A DNA stretch of 50,598 nt from Methylobacterium sp. UNC378MF. Lineage in GTDB: Bacteria; Pseudomonadota; Alphaproteobacteria; Rhizobiales; Beijerinckiaceae. Location of the stretch: positions 1-50,598 of the forward strand of contig NZ_FMWU01000039.1 of assembly GCF_900103195.1 (NCBI RefSeq), given 5' to 3'. A program made the translations under genes and the position numbers. The notes beneath the pieces were generated by a model. That model did no database searches. It was not told the DNA's origin and saw only the letters and a list, made by a program, of their open reading frames with translations. Positions 32,699 through 41,967 of the stretch are shown piece after piece; position 1 is the first letter of the stretch; every line of letters starts with the position of its first letter.

Positions 32699-35011
32699 GT
32701 GATCGACTACATCACCGGCTTCAACCTGCTGCCTTCGACCGGGGAGTTCGGCTACGACCCCTTGCCCTATCGGGCCTCGCGCTGGCCACCCTCCGCCGCC
32801 AAGCGCCCGTTCAAGCCGATCAACACCTACGCCACGCCGGGCTCGGGGCGCACGGATTACAGCCTCGCCCTCGATGCGCTGGCCGAGCAGGTGCCCGGCT
32901 GCACGACAATCAACCTGCTCGTGGCGTGGTTCGGCTCCTCGATCGACGCGCGCGTCTGCAAGATCTACCCGTCGACGATCTACATCGACGGCTCGTTCCA
33001 GCGCGTGGACGGGCCGGAGCCCGTCGAGGAGAACTGGCAGGTCTCGGGCCTGACGCAGCTGTCGCGGGGCCCGGGCGGCGCCCCGATCCTGATCCCGATC
33101 ACCGTCGTCGAAGGCCACGCGGTCTACGGCGGCACGCCGTCCGACCAAAGCGTGGTGCGCTGCCTGCGCGACCTGAAGGCGCGCGGCTACCGGGTCGTGT
33201 TCTACCCGTTCCTGCTGATGGACTGCCCCGGCTTCCCGTGGCGCGGGCGCATCGGGCTCGACGCGGACGGGACCGCGGCCGCCGCCGCTACATTGGCCCG
33301 GATCCTAGGGCCGGCGACGCCGTCGCTCTTCACCCGCGATACAGCCAATCTGACGGTCGCCTATGCCGGGCCGGCCGACGACTACAGCTTGCGCCGGATG
33401 ATCCTGCACTACGCCAACCTGTGCGTGCTGGCCGGCGGCGTCGACCTGTTCCTGCTCGGCTCCGAGCTGCGCGGCCTGGAGGCGATCCGCGGACCGGGCT
33501 GGACCCGGGCCGGCACCACCGGTGCCGACGGCAGCGTCACCTGGGACTATCCCTTCGTCGACGGGCTCGGGCGGCTCGCCGACGACGTGCGCGGGATCTT
33601 CGACGCGGCCGGCCTGACCCGGGACGCGGCGGGCCTGCGCAACCTGATCACCTATTCGCCGGACTGGTCGGTGTGGATGGGCGTGCAGCATCCCGGCGAG
33701 GCCGGGCAGTGGCCGCATCTCGACCAGCTCTACGGCCGGGACAGCATCGACCTCGTGGCCTTCGACAACTACCTGCCACTGTCGGACTGGACCACGGAGG
33801 GCGGCCTCGACGCGGCGAACTGGACGGCGCCGGCGCCCGACCGAAGCCGCTGGCCGCCCGGGCCGGACACGATGAACGGCCTCGGGCTCTCGGGCGAGCC
33901 GACGCTCTATTCGATGGCCTACTTGAAGCGGAACATCGAGGGCGGCGAGAAGTACGACTGGTTCTACGCCGACTCGGACAATCTCGGGATCGGCCTCGAC
34001 CCGCTCGGCTCGGACCAGCAGGTGTCCAGGCCGACCGGCGACCGCGTGACCCAGACCCGCAGCCGGTACTATCCGGGCCAGGAGATCCTGGCGAACAAGC
34101 AGCTGCGGTGGTGGTGGAAGAACCCGCACCGCGCCGTCTACGACGACGGCGACGGCCGCGGCTGGGTGCCGCGCGGGCCCGCCACGCGCTGGGTGCCGCT
34201 CTCGAAGTCGATCACCACGGTCGAGTACGGCTTCGGCTCGATCGACCGCGCGACCAACCAGCCCAACGTGTTCTACGACCCGAAGAGCACGGAGAGCTTC
34301 ACCGCGTTCTGGTCTGTGTGGGACAGCGCAGACGGGGCGACCTACACGCCCAGGCGGGACGACACGCTCTGCGCGATGGCGCTGCGGGCGGTCCACGAAT
34401 ACTGGTACCGCGACGGCCACAACGAGGTCTCGGCCGCCGGGTTGCCGATGCTCCAGACCGCTTTCTTCGCGGCCTGGAACTGGGACGCGCGGCCGTTTCC
34501 GACCTTCCCGCTGCGCTCCGACGTCTGGGGCGACACTTTCAACTGGCCCGCTGGCCTGTGGATCGGCGGCAAGGGACCGGCGCTGCCGCCGCCGCCCCCC
34601 GATCCTCCACTGGTGCCGGGGCCGTACCCGACCTTCCCGACGCTGTCCGGACTCACATGGTCGGTGCGCTACGCGCCGACGTTCCGCACCGGCGCGGCCG
34701 CGCACGTCTCGGGCCGCGAGGCGCGGGCGGCGCGCGTACGGTCGCCGTCCTGGGAGATCGAGCTGTCCTACGACGTGCTGGCCGCCGACGGGTTCGCCGC
34801 GAGCGGCCTCGCCGGAGACTTTGAGCGCCTCGCCGGCTTCTTCGGCCGGGTCGCCGGGCGCGCCCTGCCGTTCCACGTCGCCGTGCCACCCGAGCTCGGC
34901 GCGGGATCGAGCCTGCTCTGCCGCTTCGCCGACGACGACCTCGATCTGGAGGCGTTCATGGCGCTCCTGTTCGCCACCCAAGCCTTCCGGCTCGTGAGCG
35001 TGCGCGGGTGA
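32699..35011 (+). CDS. GTA TIM-barrel-like tail protein fused to a DUF2460-like domain
   Basis: 770 residues, 3 bp after the tape measure stop. Residues about 60-450 correspond to the GTA TIM-barrel-like (glycoside-hydrolase-like) domain: INLLVAWFGSSIDARVCKIYP, GYRVVFYPFLLMDCPGFPWRGRIG, DLFLLGSELRGLEAIRG, ITYSPDWSVWMG, DLVAFDNYLPLSDWT, ITTVEYGFGSIDRATNQPN. In the Rhodobacter-type GTA this domain is part of gp15. After a Pro-rich linker (near residue 635) the last ~130 residues (WSVRYAPTFRTGAAAHVSGREARA ... LCRFADDDLDLEAFMALL) are DUF2460-like and resemble the next gene. The protein probably sits at the tail tip, contacting or degrading cell-surface glycans. Confidence 0.85.
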   Translation: MIDYITGFNLLPSTGEFGYDPLPYRASRWPPSAAKRPFKPINTYATPGSGRTDYSLALDALAEQVPGCTTINLLVAWFGSSIDARVCKIYPSTIYIDGSFQRVDGPEPVEENWQVSGLTQLSRGPGGAPILIPITVVEGHAVYGGTPSDQSVVRCLRDLKARGYRVVFYPFLLMDCPGFPWRGRIGLDADGTAAAAATLARILGPATPSLFTRDTANLTVAYAGPADDYSLRRMILHYANLCVLAGGVDLFLLGSELRGLEAIRGPGWTRAGTTGADGSVTWDYPFVDGLGRLADDVRGIFDAAGLTRDAAGLRNLITYSPDWSVWMGVQHPGEAGQWPHLDQLYGRDSIDLVAFDNYLPLSDWTTEGGLDAANWTAPAPDRSRWPPGPDTMNGLGLSGEPTLYSMAYLKRNIEGGEKYDWFYADSDNLGIGLDPLGSDQQVSRPTGDRVTQTRSRYYPGQEILANKQLRWWWKNPHRAVYDDGDGRGWVPRGPATRWVPLSKSITTVEYGFGSIDRATNQPNVFYDPKSTESFTAFWSVWDSADGATYTPRRDDTLCAMALRAVHEYWYRDGHNEVSAAGLPMLQTAFFAAWNWDARPFPTFPLRSDVWGDTFNWPAGLWIGGKGPALPPPPPDPPLVPGPYPTFPTLSGLTWSVRYAPTFRTGAAAHVSGREARAARVRSPSWEIELSYDVLAADGFAASGLAGDFERLAGFFGRVAGRALPFHVAVPPELGAGSSLLCRFADDDLDLEAFMALLFATQAFRLVSVRG

Positions 35012-35619
35012 GCGAGACCCCGCCCGCCTTCCCCGCGCTGCCGGGCCAGGGTTGGTCGGTGCACAAGCGCCCGACCTTCGCGACGCGGCTTGCCCCGCAC
35101 GTCTCGGGCCGGGAGGTGCGCGCGAGCCTCTACGCGGCGCCCTTGTGGGAGTTCGAGGTGACCTTCGACGGGCTCGCCTCGGGCTCGGCCTTCCCCGGGC
35201 TCGGCGTGAACTCTCTCCAGGCGCTGCTCGGCCTGTTCCTGCGGTGCCAGGGTCGCTTCGGGACGTTCCTGTACACCGATCCGACCGACAACGCGGTGTC
35301 GGCCGGTGCGATCGGCATCGGTGACGGCCAGTCGCTGGCCTTCCCGGCACGCCGAACGCTCGGCGGCTTCTCCGAGCCGGTCGGCTGGGTCACCGCGCTG
35401 CGCGCCGTCACCATCGATGGCGAGCCAGCCAACGGCTGGAGCCTCGCCGCGCCGAACCGGATCGTGCTGCCGGCCGCGCCTGGCGTGGGCGCGGTGATCG
35501 GCGCCGCGTTCAGCTTCGCCTACCTGTGCCGGTTCCTCGACGATGTGCAGGACTTCGAAAACGTCATGGCCGGGCTGTGGAAGGCGGAAGGGGTCAAGTT
35601 CCGGAGCGTGCGGACGTGA
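35008..35619 (+). CDS. DUF2460 tail tip protein (GTA gp12-like)
   Basis: 203 residues from GTG 35008, in a 4-bp GTGA overlap with the preceding stop. FPALPGQGWSVHKRPTFATR, PHVSGREVRASLYAAPLWEFEVTFDGL, LGLFLRCQGRFGTFLYTDPTDNAV and the final FLDDVQDFENVMAGLWKAEGVKFRSVR are the conserved stretches of the DUF2460 family, found in GTA distal tail proteins. It forms part of the tail tip near the tape measure end. The N- and C-terminal halves are paralogous to the end of the previous gene, which lacks the middle beta region. Confidence 0.88.
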   Translation: MSETPPAFPALPGQGWSVHKRPTFATRLAPHVSGREVRASLYAAPLWEFEVTFDGLASGSAFPGLGVNSLQALLGLFLRCQGRFGTFLYTDPTDNAVSAGAIGIGDGQSLAFPARRTLGGFSEPVGWVTALRAVTIDGEPANGWSLAAPNRIVLPAAPGVGAVIGAAFSFAYLCRFLDDVQDFENVMAGLWKAEGVKFRSVRT

Positions 35620-36482
35620 GGGCGGCCGACCCTGCCCTCCTGGCCTACCTCGCCGCGATGCGCGCGCGGGCCGACAAGCGGCTGCTGATGGCGGACTGCT
35701 TCACCTTCACGCTGCTGTCGGGCCTGATCCTCGCCTACACCGACGCCGACGTGCCGATCGCGCTGAACGGCACCACCTACCGCGCCGATTCCGTGCTGGT
35801 GGACGGGCTGCGCTACCGATGCACCACCGGCCTCGACGTCGATCAGCAGCGGATCACGGTCTCGGCCCGCCCGACCGACACGGTCGGCGGCGTGCCGTTC
35901 CTCGTGGCCCTGCGCGAGGGCGTGTTCGACGGCTGCACGATCCGGCGCGACCGGGCCTTCCTCAGCGCCTGGGACGCCCCACCGATCGGCGGCGTGACGC
36001 TGTTCACCGGGCGCTTGGCGAGCGTCGATCAGGTCGGGCGCACCGGCGCGACCCTCACCGTGGCGAGCGAGCTGACGCTCCTCGACATCGACCTGCCACG
36101 CAATGTCTGGCAGCCGACCTGCAACCACACCCTCTATGACACCGGCTGCCGGCTCGTGCGGCAGGCCTACGCCTCGGCCGGGGCTGTCGGTGACGGGGCG
36201 AGCGCGACGTTCATCCCCTGGGCCGGCGCGAGCGAGGCGCTGACGCAGGGCACGGTGACGTTCACGTCGGGCGGCAACAGCGGGGTCTCGGCCACGATCA
36301 AGCTGGCGGACGCGACCGGGTTGACGCTCACCTACCCGCTGCCGGCGCTGCCGGTCCCGGGCGACAGCTTCACGGCCTACCAGGGCTGCGACCACATTCT
36401 GGCGACCTGCCGGTCCAAGTTCGCCAACGAGGCGAACTTCCGCGGCTTCCCGTTCGTGCCGACGCCGGAGGCAGCTTTTTAA
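35616..36482 (+). CDS. DUF2163 tail hub protein (GTA gp13-like)
   Basis: 288 residues from GTG 35616, again overlapping the preceding stop (GTGA). CFTFTLLSGLILAYTDADVPIALNG, CTTGLDVDQQRITVSA, GVFDGCTIRRDRAFLS, NHTLYDTGCRL and the characteristic end FANEANFRGFPFVPTPEAAF define the DUF2163/phage_BR0599-type family; its conserved cysteines can bind an iron-sulfur cluster in related tail proteins. It acts in the baseplate hub. Cargo block D starts immediately after its stop, separating it from the NlpC/P60 gene that normally follows. Confidence 0.88.
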   Translation: MRAADPALLAYLAAMRARADKRLLMADCFTFTLLSGLILAYTDADVPIALNGTTYRADSVLVDGLRYRCTTGLDVDQQRITVSARPTDTVGGVPFLVALREGVFDGCTIRRDRAFLSAWDAPPIGGVTLFTGRLASVDQVGRTGATLTVASELTLLDIDLPRNVWQPTCNHTLYDTGCRLVRQAYASAGAVGDGASATFIPWAGASEALTQGTVTFTSGGNSGVSATIKLADATGLTLTYPLPALPVPGDSFTAYQGCDHILATCRSKFANEANFRGFPFVPTPEAAF

Positions 36483-36554
36483 GCAAAGGGCACCTCTGTT
36501 CGAACTCGCCGAATTTTTGAACAGGAAGCATATAGTCTAATGATAGCAAATGTA

Positions 36555-38981
36555 TCAGTATGTCGTCAGGCCGCATCGCGCTATCATTTTTGCGACCATT
36601 GCCACGTGACGCTGAGGCGCAATGACGTCTCGCGTGAAGCGGTTCTTGCCGATACCGGGAGAAACCTTCTCCGCCTCCTCGACGAGGCAGGTGCATTGAG
36701 AAGCCGAGCGATCGAGCGCGCAGGTGCGAACCATCAGAGGAGCTCGCACAAGGGTCGCATCCGGCGATTGCGACTCAGCCACGAGAGCGAAAAATTTCTC
36801 CAAGAAATCGGTTGGGCATTGCAGCATCTCGACGAAAGACGCGCCTTCGAGCACTTCGACCGTATTGGTGACAATGCGACTACCGCCTACAGCAGGACTT
36901 GCATCCCAGGGTATATTGAAGCTGACCAAAGCGCCATCAATCAATAGGCCGGTCAGCCGCAGTCGGATGGAAGCGGCGGGCTGCTGGCAGCGGCGGGCAG
37001 CCTCTTGAAGCATACCCGTGATGAATTGCCGATCTGAGATGGAGAGCGTCTCAGCCCGTCCCTCGACCACGCGCCGCACGAGATCGACGCGACCAGGGGG
37101 CACAAGCGGCCACGGAACAGATGTGCCAGCCATGACCTCTGCAGCCTGCTGGGATCGCTCCGCCGACCTCGCGGCACCTGAGGCCGTGTAGGCCTCATCC
37201 AGGGCAGCACGGAGAGGCTGAAGTCGCTCCCGCAATTGCGCGATCGGAAGTTCCGAAAACTCGCTGGCATGATGACGGGCGTAGGCCAGGATTTCGGATA
37301 GCGTGACGAGTTGGTTTGTGTCTCGGACGATCGTTGCGAGACGATCATTGGCCAAGGCAAGCTTCCGGCGTAGCTCGGCCTCGGGAACAACCTGAGCTTG
37401 TGGATAGTCGAGTGGACGAATCGCGTTCTCGTGCGCTTCGTAGAGGCGCACAACGGCGGCATCTAGCAGAGCCTGATCGATAAGAGGTTCCGCTCCCACA
37501 ATGGTCTTGCCATCGCGCTTTACTTGGCCGGTCAGAAAGCAATCGAATAGACGTGCCATATCGATTGACCCTTCGGCGAAGCTAGCCTGAAGAATGGCCG
37601 GTCGATTCGTGTCCCACCCATCCAGGGCCGGGAAGAATTCCACTTTCAAGTCTCGAGCATCGTTGAAGGCCTTTACGTAAGCCTCAAACCACCGCGCGAT
37701 CGGACCTTTGCACTGAGTTTCCAAAGATGGCGCGCCAGGCTTTCGGCGCCGCAGCACCACGCGATACGGGACAGCACGGGTGAAATTCCAGAGGCTGCCA
37801 GTTGCCTCCCAGGTCTCCGCGTCGCCCGTCGGAAAGAACCCGAGGCTGCCGACCGGAAACGTGGGGTTGGGCCAACCCTGCTTGGCGAACATGGCGAGAC
37901 CCGGCAGCGCCTGGAATTTGTGGCTACCGCGTAGCTCCATTTCGTATTCGGTTTCCTGATAGCGAGCTTTGGCGGCATAAGTGCCGGGACCGCTCGGTTT
38001 GATGTCGAGGGCAAATGGCTCCAGCGTCACAAGATTGATCTTGCCGCGCATCGGTCCGACGGCGTTGCCATCGTCGCGCATGACGGCGCCATCCCAAGCG
38101 CCTTCAATGGAGCCGATTGCGGCTGGTACATGGGCGTGTGCGTTCGGCGGGGGCACGGGAGTATTTGAGCGCCAAGCTCGAAAATTTCCTGAGCAGGAAG
38201 ATAGTCGCCCCCACATTTCTCCCTTAGAGTCAACGGTGGCTAGATAATTCACGGGTTCTAGCCGGTACATCCTAGGACCCACCTTAGCCTTGAACTCGAA
38301 TGAATATTTCATAGTATTTATGTCGACATAGCCTTGTTGAACGGCTCCGTCGATTGACATGATTAATCGTGGATTGTTGTTGAGTTCGAAGGTTATTTGC
38401 TCCGATTTTCCATCGCATTTGTAGGATCCGCGCCAAGTTCCTCGGATATTTTCCGGAATAACAGCGTCTTTGGCCCCGCTCGGCCTTTCATAGATCCCGT
38501 GTGTGATCGAAGTCGCGACTTCCGAGACTTGAGGTTTGGTCGGAAGACGTCCTACGGCAGCTGGCTGGGATTGGCTTGGTCGAGCATCCGCAGCGACGAT
38601 GGCAGGATCGACGGGCACGAAACGCAAAGATCCACTCCAGCGCCCATAAGCACGGGACGTAATGCCGTTGCGTGTCGAAGCTTCATAGGCGGAAAGACCG
38701 GGTGATCGGCGGACACTGATTGGGCCGCCAACTTCGCCAATGGCCCCTGCATGGCGTGCAGCGATGCAGAGCGTGCTGTCATCGGTATACAGTAGCGTTC
38801 CGTAGGCGTTGCCTCGCCTCATCTGCTCTGCCGAGCACCTGCAGGTCAGCTCCATCTCTCGTGTTCGAAATGTAGACGGACACGCTTCCAGTCCGAAAGC
38901 TGAGTCGTTCGCCGACAATACGAAGAGCGCGGCCAAGCCCGCGAGCAGTGAGCCTGCTCGCGCAGGTGAGCGCACGGACAT
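36555..38981 (-). CDS. Secreted multidomain protein with N-terminal LCCL domain (cargo block D)
   Basis: 808 residues. An N-terminal signal peptide (LLAGLAALFVLSANDSAFGLEA) is followed by an LCCL domain at about 34-125: CPSTFRTREMELTCRC, YGTLLYTDDSTLCIAARHAGAI, GGPISV, STRNGITSRAYGRWSGSLRF, with the four conserved cysteines. Two lipocalin-like or beta-rich units follow (IRGTWRGSYKCDGKSEQITFEL near 185, IEGAWDGAVMRDDGNAVG near 295), then a helical C-terminal half with charged repeats. Function unknown; LCCL domains bind lipid or LPS-like ligands in other proteins. It is antisense to the phage operon, between DUF2163 and NlpC/P60, with lower GC than its neighbours, which suggests separate acquisition. 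Confidence 0.78.
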   Translation of the reverse strand: MSVRSPARAGSLLAGLAALFVLSANDSAFGLEACPSTFRTREMELTCRCSAEQMRRGNAYGTLLYTDDSTLCIAARHAGAIGEVGGPISVRRSPGLSAYEASTRNGITSRAYGRWSGSLRFVPVDPAIVAADARPSQSQPAAVGRLPTKPQVSEVATSITHGIYERPSGAKDAVIPENIRGTWRGSYKCDGKSEQITFELNNNPRLIMSIDGAVQQGYVDINTMKYSFEFKAKVGPRMYRLEPVNYLATVDSKGEMWGRLSSCSGNFRAWRSNTPVPPPNAHAHVPAAIGSIEGAWDGAVMRDDGNAVGPMRGKINLVTLEPFALDIKPSGPGTYAAKARYQETEYEMELRGSHKFQALPGLAMFAKQGWPNPTFPVGSLGFFPTGDAETWEATGSLWNFTRAVPYRVVLRRRKPGAPSLETQCKGPIARWFEAYVKAFNDARDLKVEFFPALDGWDTNRPAILQASFAEGSIDMARLFDCFLTGQVKRDGKTIVGAEPLIDQALLDAAVVRLYEAHENAIRPLDYPQAQVVPEAELRRKLALANDRLATIVRDTNQLVTLSEILAYARHHASEFSELPIAQLRERLQPLRAALDEAYTASGAARSAERSQQAAEVMAGTSVPWPLVPPGRVDLVRRVVEGRAETLSISDRQFITGMLQEAARRCQQPAASIRLRLTGLLIDGALVSFNIPWDASPAVGGSRIVTNTVEVLEGASFVEMLQCPTDFLEKFFALVAESQSPDATLVRAPLMVRTCALDRSASQCTCLVEEAEKVSPGIGKNRFTRDVIAPQRHVAMVAKMIARCGLTTY

Positions 38982-39362
38982 GAGTAATCATTCCTGTTAG
39001 ATACGATCGGCTGTGCCGGATCCTTCCCGAGGTCAATATTTCAATCAATATATATCAAATGGCCTAAGCGGAGCGACATCCGCTGAGGTGGACCGCATAT
39101 TGATACCCCGTCGAAGTTCAGGATTATTCGACTTGTTGTATCTGTTTTTAAAATCACACCATATGTTTGATAAATTATGTATATATGTAATATTATCTCA
39201 GATTTCTCCGGTATTATTTCTTAATATTTACGATATGAAGGTGATTTTGTGGCTCCATGAGCATTCAGTCCTCGAACATTCGGCAGGAAATGCCGATTTG
39301 TGACGATTGGTGTCGGTCTTATTTTAACAGGACTCCGGGCGAACGACCTGAGGGGGCCTCTT
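38982..39362. promoter_or_regulatory. AT-rich intergenic island upstream of the LCCL gene and NlpC/P60 gene
   Basis: About 380 bp. 39030-39240 is strongly AT-rich (AATATTTCAATCAATATATA; AATTATGTATATATGTAATA), unlike anything else in the window. It probably contains the promoter of the minus-strand LCCL gene and may be the right junction of block D. A 96-residue + strand frame at 39013 has no recognisable features and is not called. Confidence 0.55.
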
Positions 39363-39839
39363 ATGTTCACTGCATCCAAAGACCGCGAACTCATCGTCCG
39401 CGAGGCCCGGAGCTGGATCGGCACGCCCTACCACCCCGGCGCCGACCTGCGCGGCGTCGGCGTCGATTGCGGCATGCTCCTCGTGCGCGTGTTCGTCGAT
39501 GCCGGCCTCGTGCCGGCCTTCGATCCGCGCCCCTACCCGCAGGATTGGCACCTCCACCGCGGCGACGAGCGCTACCTCGGCTTCGTGTTCGATCGCGCCG
39601 CCGAGGTCGTTTGCCCGCAGCCCGGCGATGTTGCGCTCTTCCGCTACGGTCGCGCCTATGCCCATGCCGGCATCGTCACGGGGACCGCGCCGCTGACCTT
39701 GGTGCACGCCTTCTCGCCGGCCCAGGCCGTGATCGAGGAGCCGATCATGCGCAATCCCGTCCTCGCCGAGCCAGGCCGGCGCCCCCGCTTCTTCAGCCTC
39801 TGGGCCGCCCGCGCGACCGCCGAGGCTGATCCGGTCTGA
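39363..39839 (+). CDS. NlpC/P60-family tail peptidase (GTA gp14-like)
   Basis: 158 residues from ATG 39363. The N-terminal REARSWIGTPYHPGADLRGVGVDCGMLLVRVFVDAG holds the catalytic Cys in the VDC motif; the His is in AYAHAGIVTG, with a further conserved HAFS. This small form matches the phage cell wall peptidase family of GTA gp14 (TIGR02219-type), which cuts peptidoglycan peptides to aid DNA entry from the tail tip. It is followed 7 bp later by the hub gene, keeping the GTA gene order on this side. Its upstream partner DUF2163 is 2.9 kb away because of block D. Confidence 0.88.
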   Translation: MFTASKDRELIVREARSWIGTPYHPGADLRGVGVDCGMLLVRVFVDAGLVPAFDPRPYPQDWHLHRGDERYLGFVFDRAAEVVCPQPGDVALFRYGRAYAHAGIVTGTAPLTLVHAFSPAQAVIEEPIMRNPVLAEPGRRPRFFSLWAARATAEADPV

Positions 39840-39846
39840 GGCCTCC

Positions 39847-41967
39847 ATGAGCCTGTTCGGCGGCAAGAAGCGCACCGTCCGGCCGGACTACACCGGCCTG
39901 CAGGTCCAGACCGCCTCGAGCGCGCTGCCGATCCCGATCGTCTACGGCACCAACCGCATCGCCCCGAACATCATCTGGTCCGACGGCTTCCAGACCCACG
40001 CGCAGCGCGGGAAGAAGGCGGGCGGCAAGGGCGGCGGCCGACACGGCGTCACCGGCTACACCTACTCGACCTGGATCATGTTCGGCCTCGCCGAGGGGCC
40101 GGTCCAGGGCATCGGCGAGGTGTTCAGCGGCCAGTCGGTCACGCCGTTTCCGACCAACTTCCTCAGCCTCATCCCCGGCGACACGCCGCAGCAGCCCTGG
40201 GGGCCGGCGCTGGCCCGCTATCCGGCCGCCGCGCTGCCCTACAACGGCACCGCCTACCTCGCCTCGCCCTACTTCGACCTGGGCACCAGCGCCACCATCT
40301 CGTCGGTCGCCTTCGAGGTGGTCGGGCGGCTCGCCGGCACCGCGGGGCCGCTCGGGCAGGATGCTGACCCCGCCGCGTTGATCTCGGACTTCCTGACCAA
40401 CGCGCAGTACGGTGTCGGCCTGCCGGCCTCGGCGCTCAGCGGCGCGGCCCTGTTCGGCGCCTCGGGGGATTCGTCTTACCAGACCTACTGCGCCGCCCTC
40501 GGCCTCGGGCTGAGCCCGGCGCTCACCGACGCCGAGACCGCCAACGCGATCCTGGCGCGGTGGCTGCGGCTCACCAACAGCGCGGCGGTGTGGTCGGGCG
40601 CGCGGCTCAGGATCGTCCCCTACGGCGACCAGGTCGTGACCGGGGTGACGCACGCGGGCGCCAGCATCACCTACGTGCCCGACGTCGCGCCGGTCTACGA
40701 CCTCACGGACGACGACATCCTGGCCGCCGAGGGCGACGATCCGGTGCGGGTCGCGCGCAGCGATCCCTACGGCCTGCCCAACGTCCAGCGCGTCGAGTGC
40801 TCAGACCGGAGCCACGGCTACACCGCGACCACGGTCGAGGCGCGCGACCAGGGCGCGATCGAGCGCTACGGCCTGAAGGTCGGAGGCACCATCACCGCCC
40901 GCGAGATCTGCGCGCTCTCCATCGGTCGGCTCGTGGCGCAGCTCGCCCTGCAGCGGGCCCTCTACATCCGCAACACCTACACGTTCCGCCTGTCCTGGGA
41001 GTTCTGCCTCCTGGAGCCGATGGACGTCGTGACCCTGACCGATCCGCGGCTCGGGCTCGCCCGGACGCCGGTGCGCATCACGGCGATCGAGGAGGACGAG
41101 GACGGGCTCCTGACCGTCACGGCTGAGGAATTCCCGCGCGGGACCGCGACCGCGGCGGCCTATCCCACAGTCGGCGCGACCGGATCGGCGGTCGACCGCG
41201 ACCGGGCGCCCGCGCCCGTCAACGCGCCGCTGATCTTCGAGCCGCCCGCCGCGCTCACGGCCGGCGTGGCGCAGGTCTGGATCGCGGCCTCCGGCGCCAA
41301 CGCCGACCCGTACTGGGGCGGGGCGAACGTCTGGGTCTCGCGCGATGGCGCCAGCTTCGTCGAGATCGGCACGGTCACGGGCGCGGCCCGCCAGGGCGTG
41401 CTCACCGAAGACTTGGCCGCCCCATTCGGGCCCAACCCCGATCGCGACAACACGCTCGTGGTCGATCTCGGCCGATCCGGCGGGACGCTCGCCTCAGCCA
41501 GCGAGGCCGACGCGCGGGACGGCGTCACCCTCGCCCTGGTCGGCCAGGAACTGGTGTCCTTCTCCGCCGCGACGCTCACCGCGCCGCACGTATACGCCCT
41601 GACCTATCTGGAGCGCGGGCTCTCCGGCTCGCCGACCGGCGCGCACCCGGCTGGGACGGCCTTCACCCGGCTCGACGAGGCGGTGTTCCGCTACAGCGTG
41701 CCGGCGGCCTATATCGGCACGCCGCTCACCGTGAAGCTGCAGGCGTTCAACATGTTCGGCGGCGCGGCCCAGGACCTCGCGACCTGCACGCCCTACACGG
41801 TGACGCCGATCCGCTCGGGCCGGTTCGGTCCTGTCGCCGAGACCCTGGCGGTCGGCAGCGGCGCGGATCTGGGGCTCGCCTCGCAGGCGGCCACGCGGAG
41901 CGACGATCTCGGCCGCGCCTCCGACCCCTATCCCAACGGTCTCGATCTGGGGCGCGCATCCGCATGA
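39847..41967 (+). CDS. Baseplate hub / phage tail tip protein (GTA gp15 C-terminal type)
   Basis: 706 residues. LFGGKKRTVRPDYTGLQVQTASSALPIPIVYGTNRIAPNIIW, GYTYSTWIMFGLAEGPVQGI, LVAQLALQRALYIRNTYTFRLSWEFCLLEPMDVVTLTDPRLGL and ITAIEEDEDGLLTVTAEEF are the landmarks of the Phage-tail_3/gp15 tail hub family that carries the host-contact domains. C-terminal beta domains (about 480-690) include TYLERGLSGSPTGAHPAGTAFTRLDEAVFRY. In the Rhodobacter GTA these regions are fused behind the TIM barrel; here the TIM barrel is a separate gene upstream. The fibre gene overlaps its stop by 4 bp (ATGA). Confidence 0.86.
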   Translation: MSLFGGKKRTVRPDYTGLQVQTASSALPIPIVYGTNRIAPNIIWSDGFQTHAQRGKKAGGKGGGRHGVTGYTYSTWIMFGLAEGPVQGIGEVFSGQSVTPFPTNFLSLIPGDTPQQPWGPALARYPAAALPYNGTAYLASPYFDLGTSATISSVAFEVVGRLAGTAGPLGQDADPAALISDFLTNAQYGVGLPASALSGAALFGASGDSSYQTYCAALGLGLSPALTDAETANAILARWLRLTNSAAVWSGARLRIVPYGDQVVTGVTHAGASITYVPDVAPVYDLTDDDILAAEGDDPVRVARSDPYGLPNVQRVECSDRSHGYTATTVEARDQGAIERYGLKVGGTITAREICALSIGRLVAQLALQRALYIRNTYTFRLSWEFCLLEPMDVVTLTDPRLGLARTPVRITAIEEDEDGLLTVTAEEFPRGTATAAAYPTVGATGSAVDRDRAPAPVNAPLIFEPPAALTAGVAQVWIAASGANADPYWGGANVWVSRDGASFVEIGTVTGAARQGVLTEDLAAPFGPNPDRDNTLVVDLGRSGGTLASASEADARDGVTLALVGQELVSFSAATLTAPHVYALTYLERGLSGSPTGAHPAGTAFTRLDEAVFRYSVPAAYIGTPLTVKLQAFNMFGGAAQDLATCTPYTVTPIRSGRFGPVAETLAVGSGADLGLASQAATRSDDLGRASDPYPNGLDLGRASA

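Noticed and set aside
39013..39303. 96-codon + strand frame in the AT-rich island
   Set aside because: It crosses the AT-rich probable promoter region, has irregular composition and no recognisable feature.
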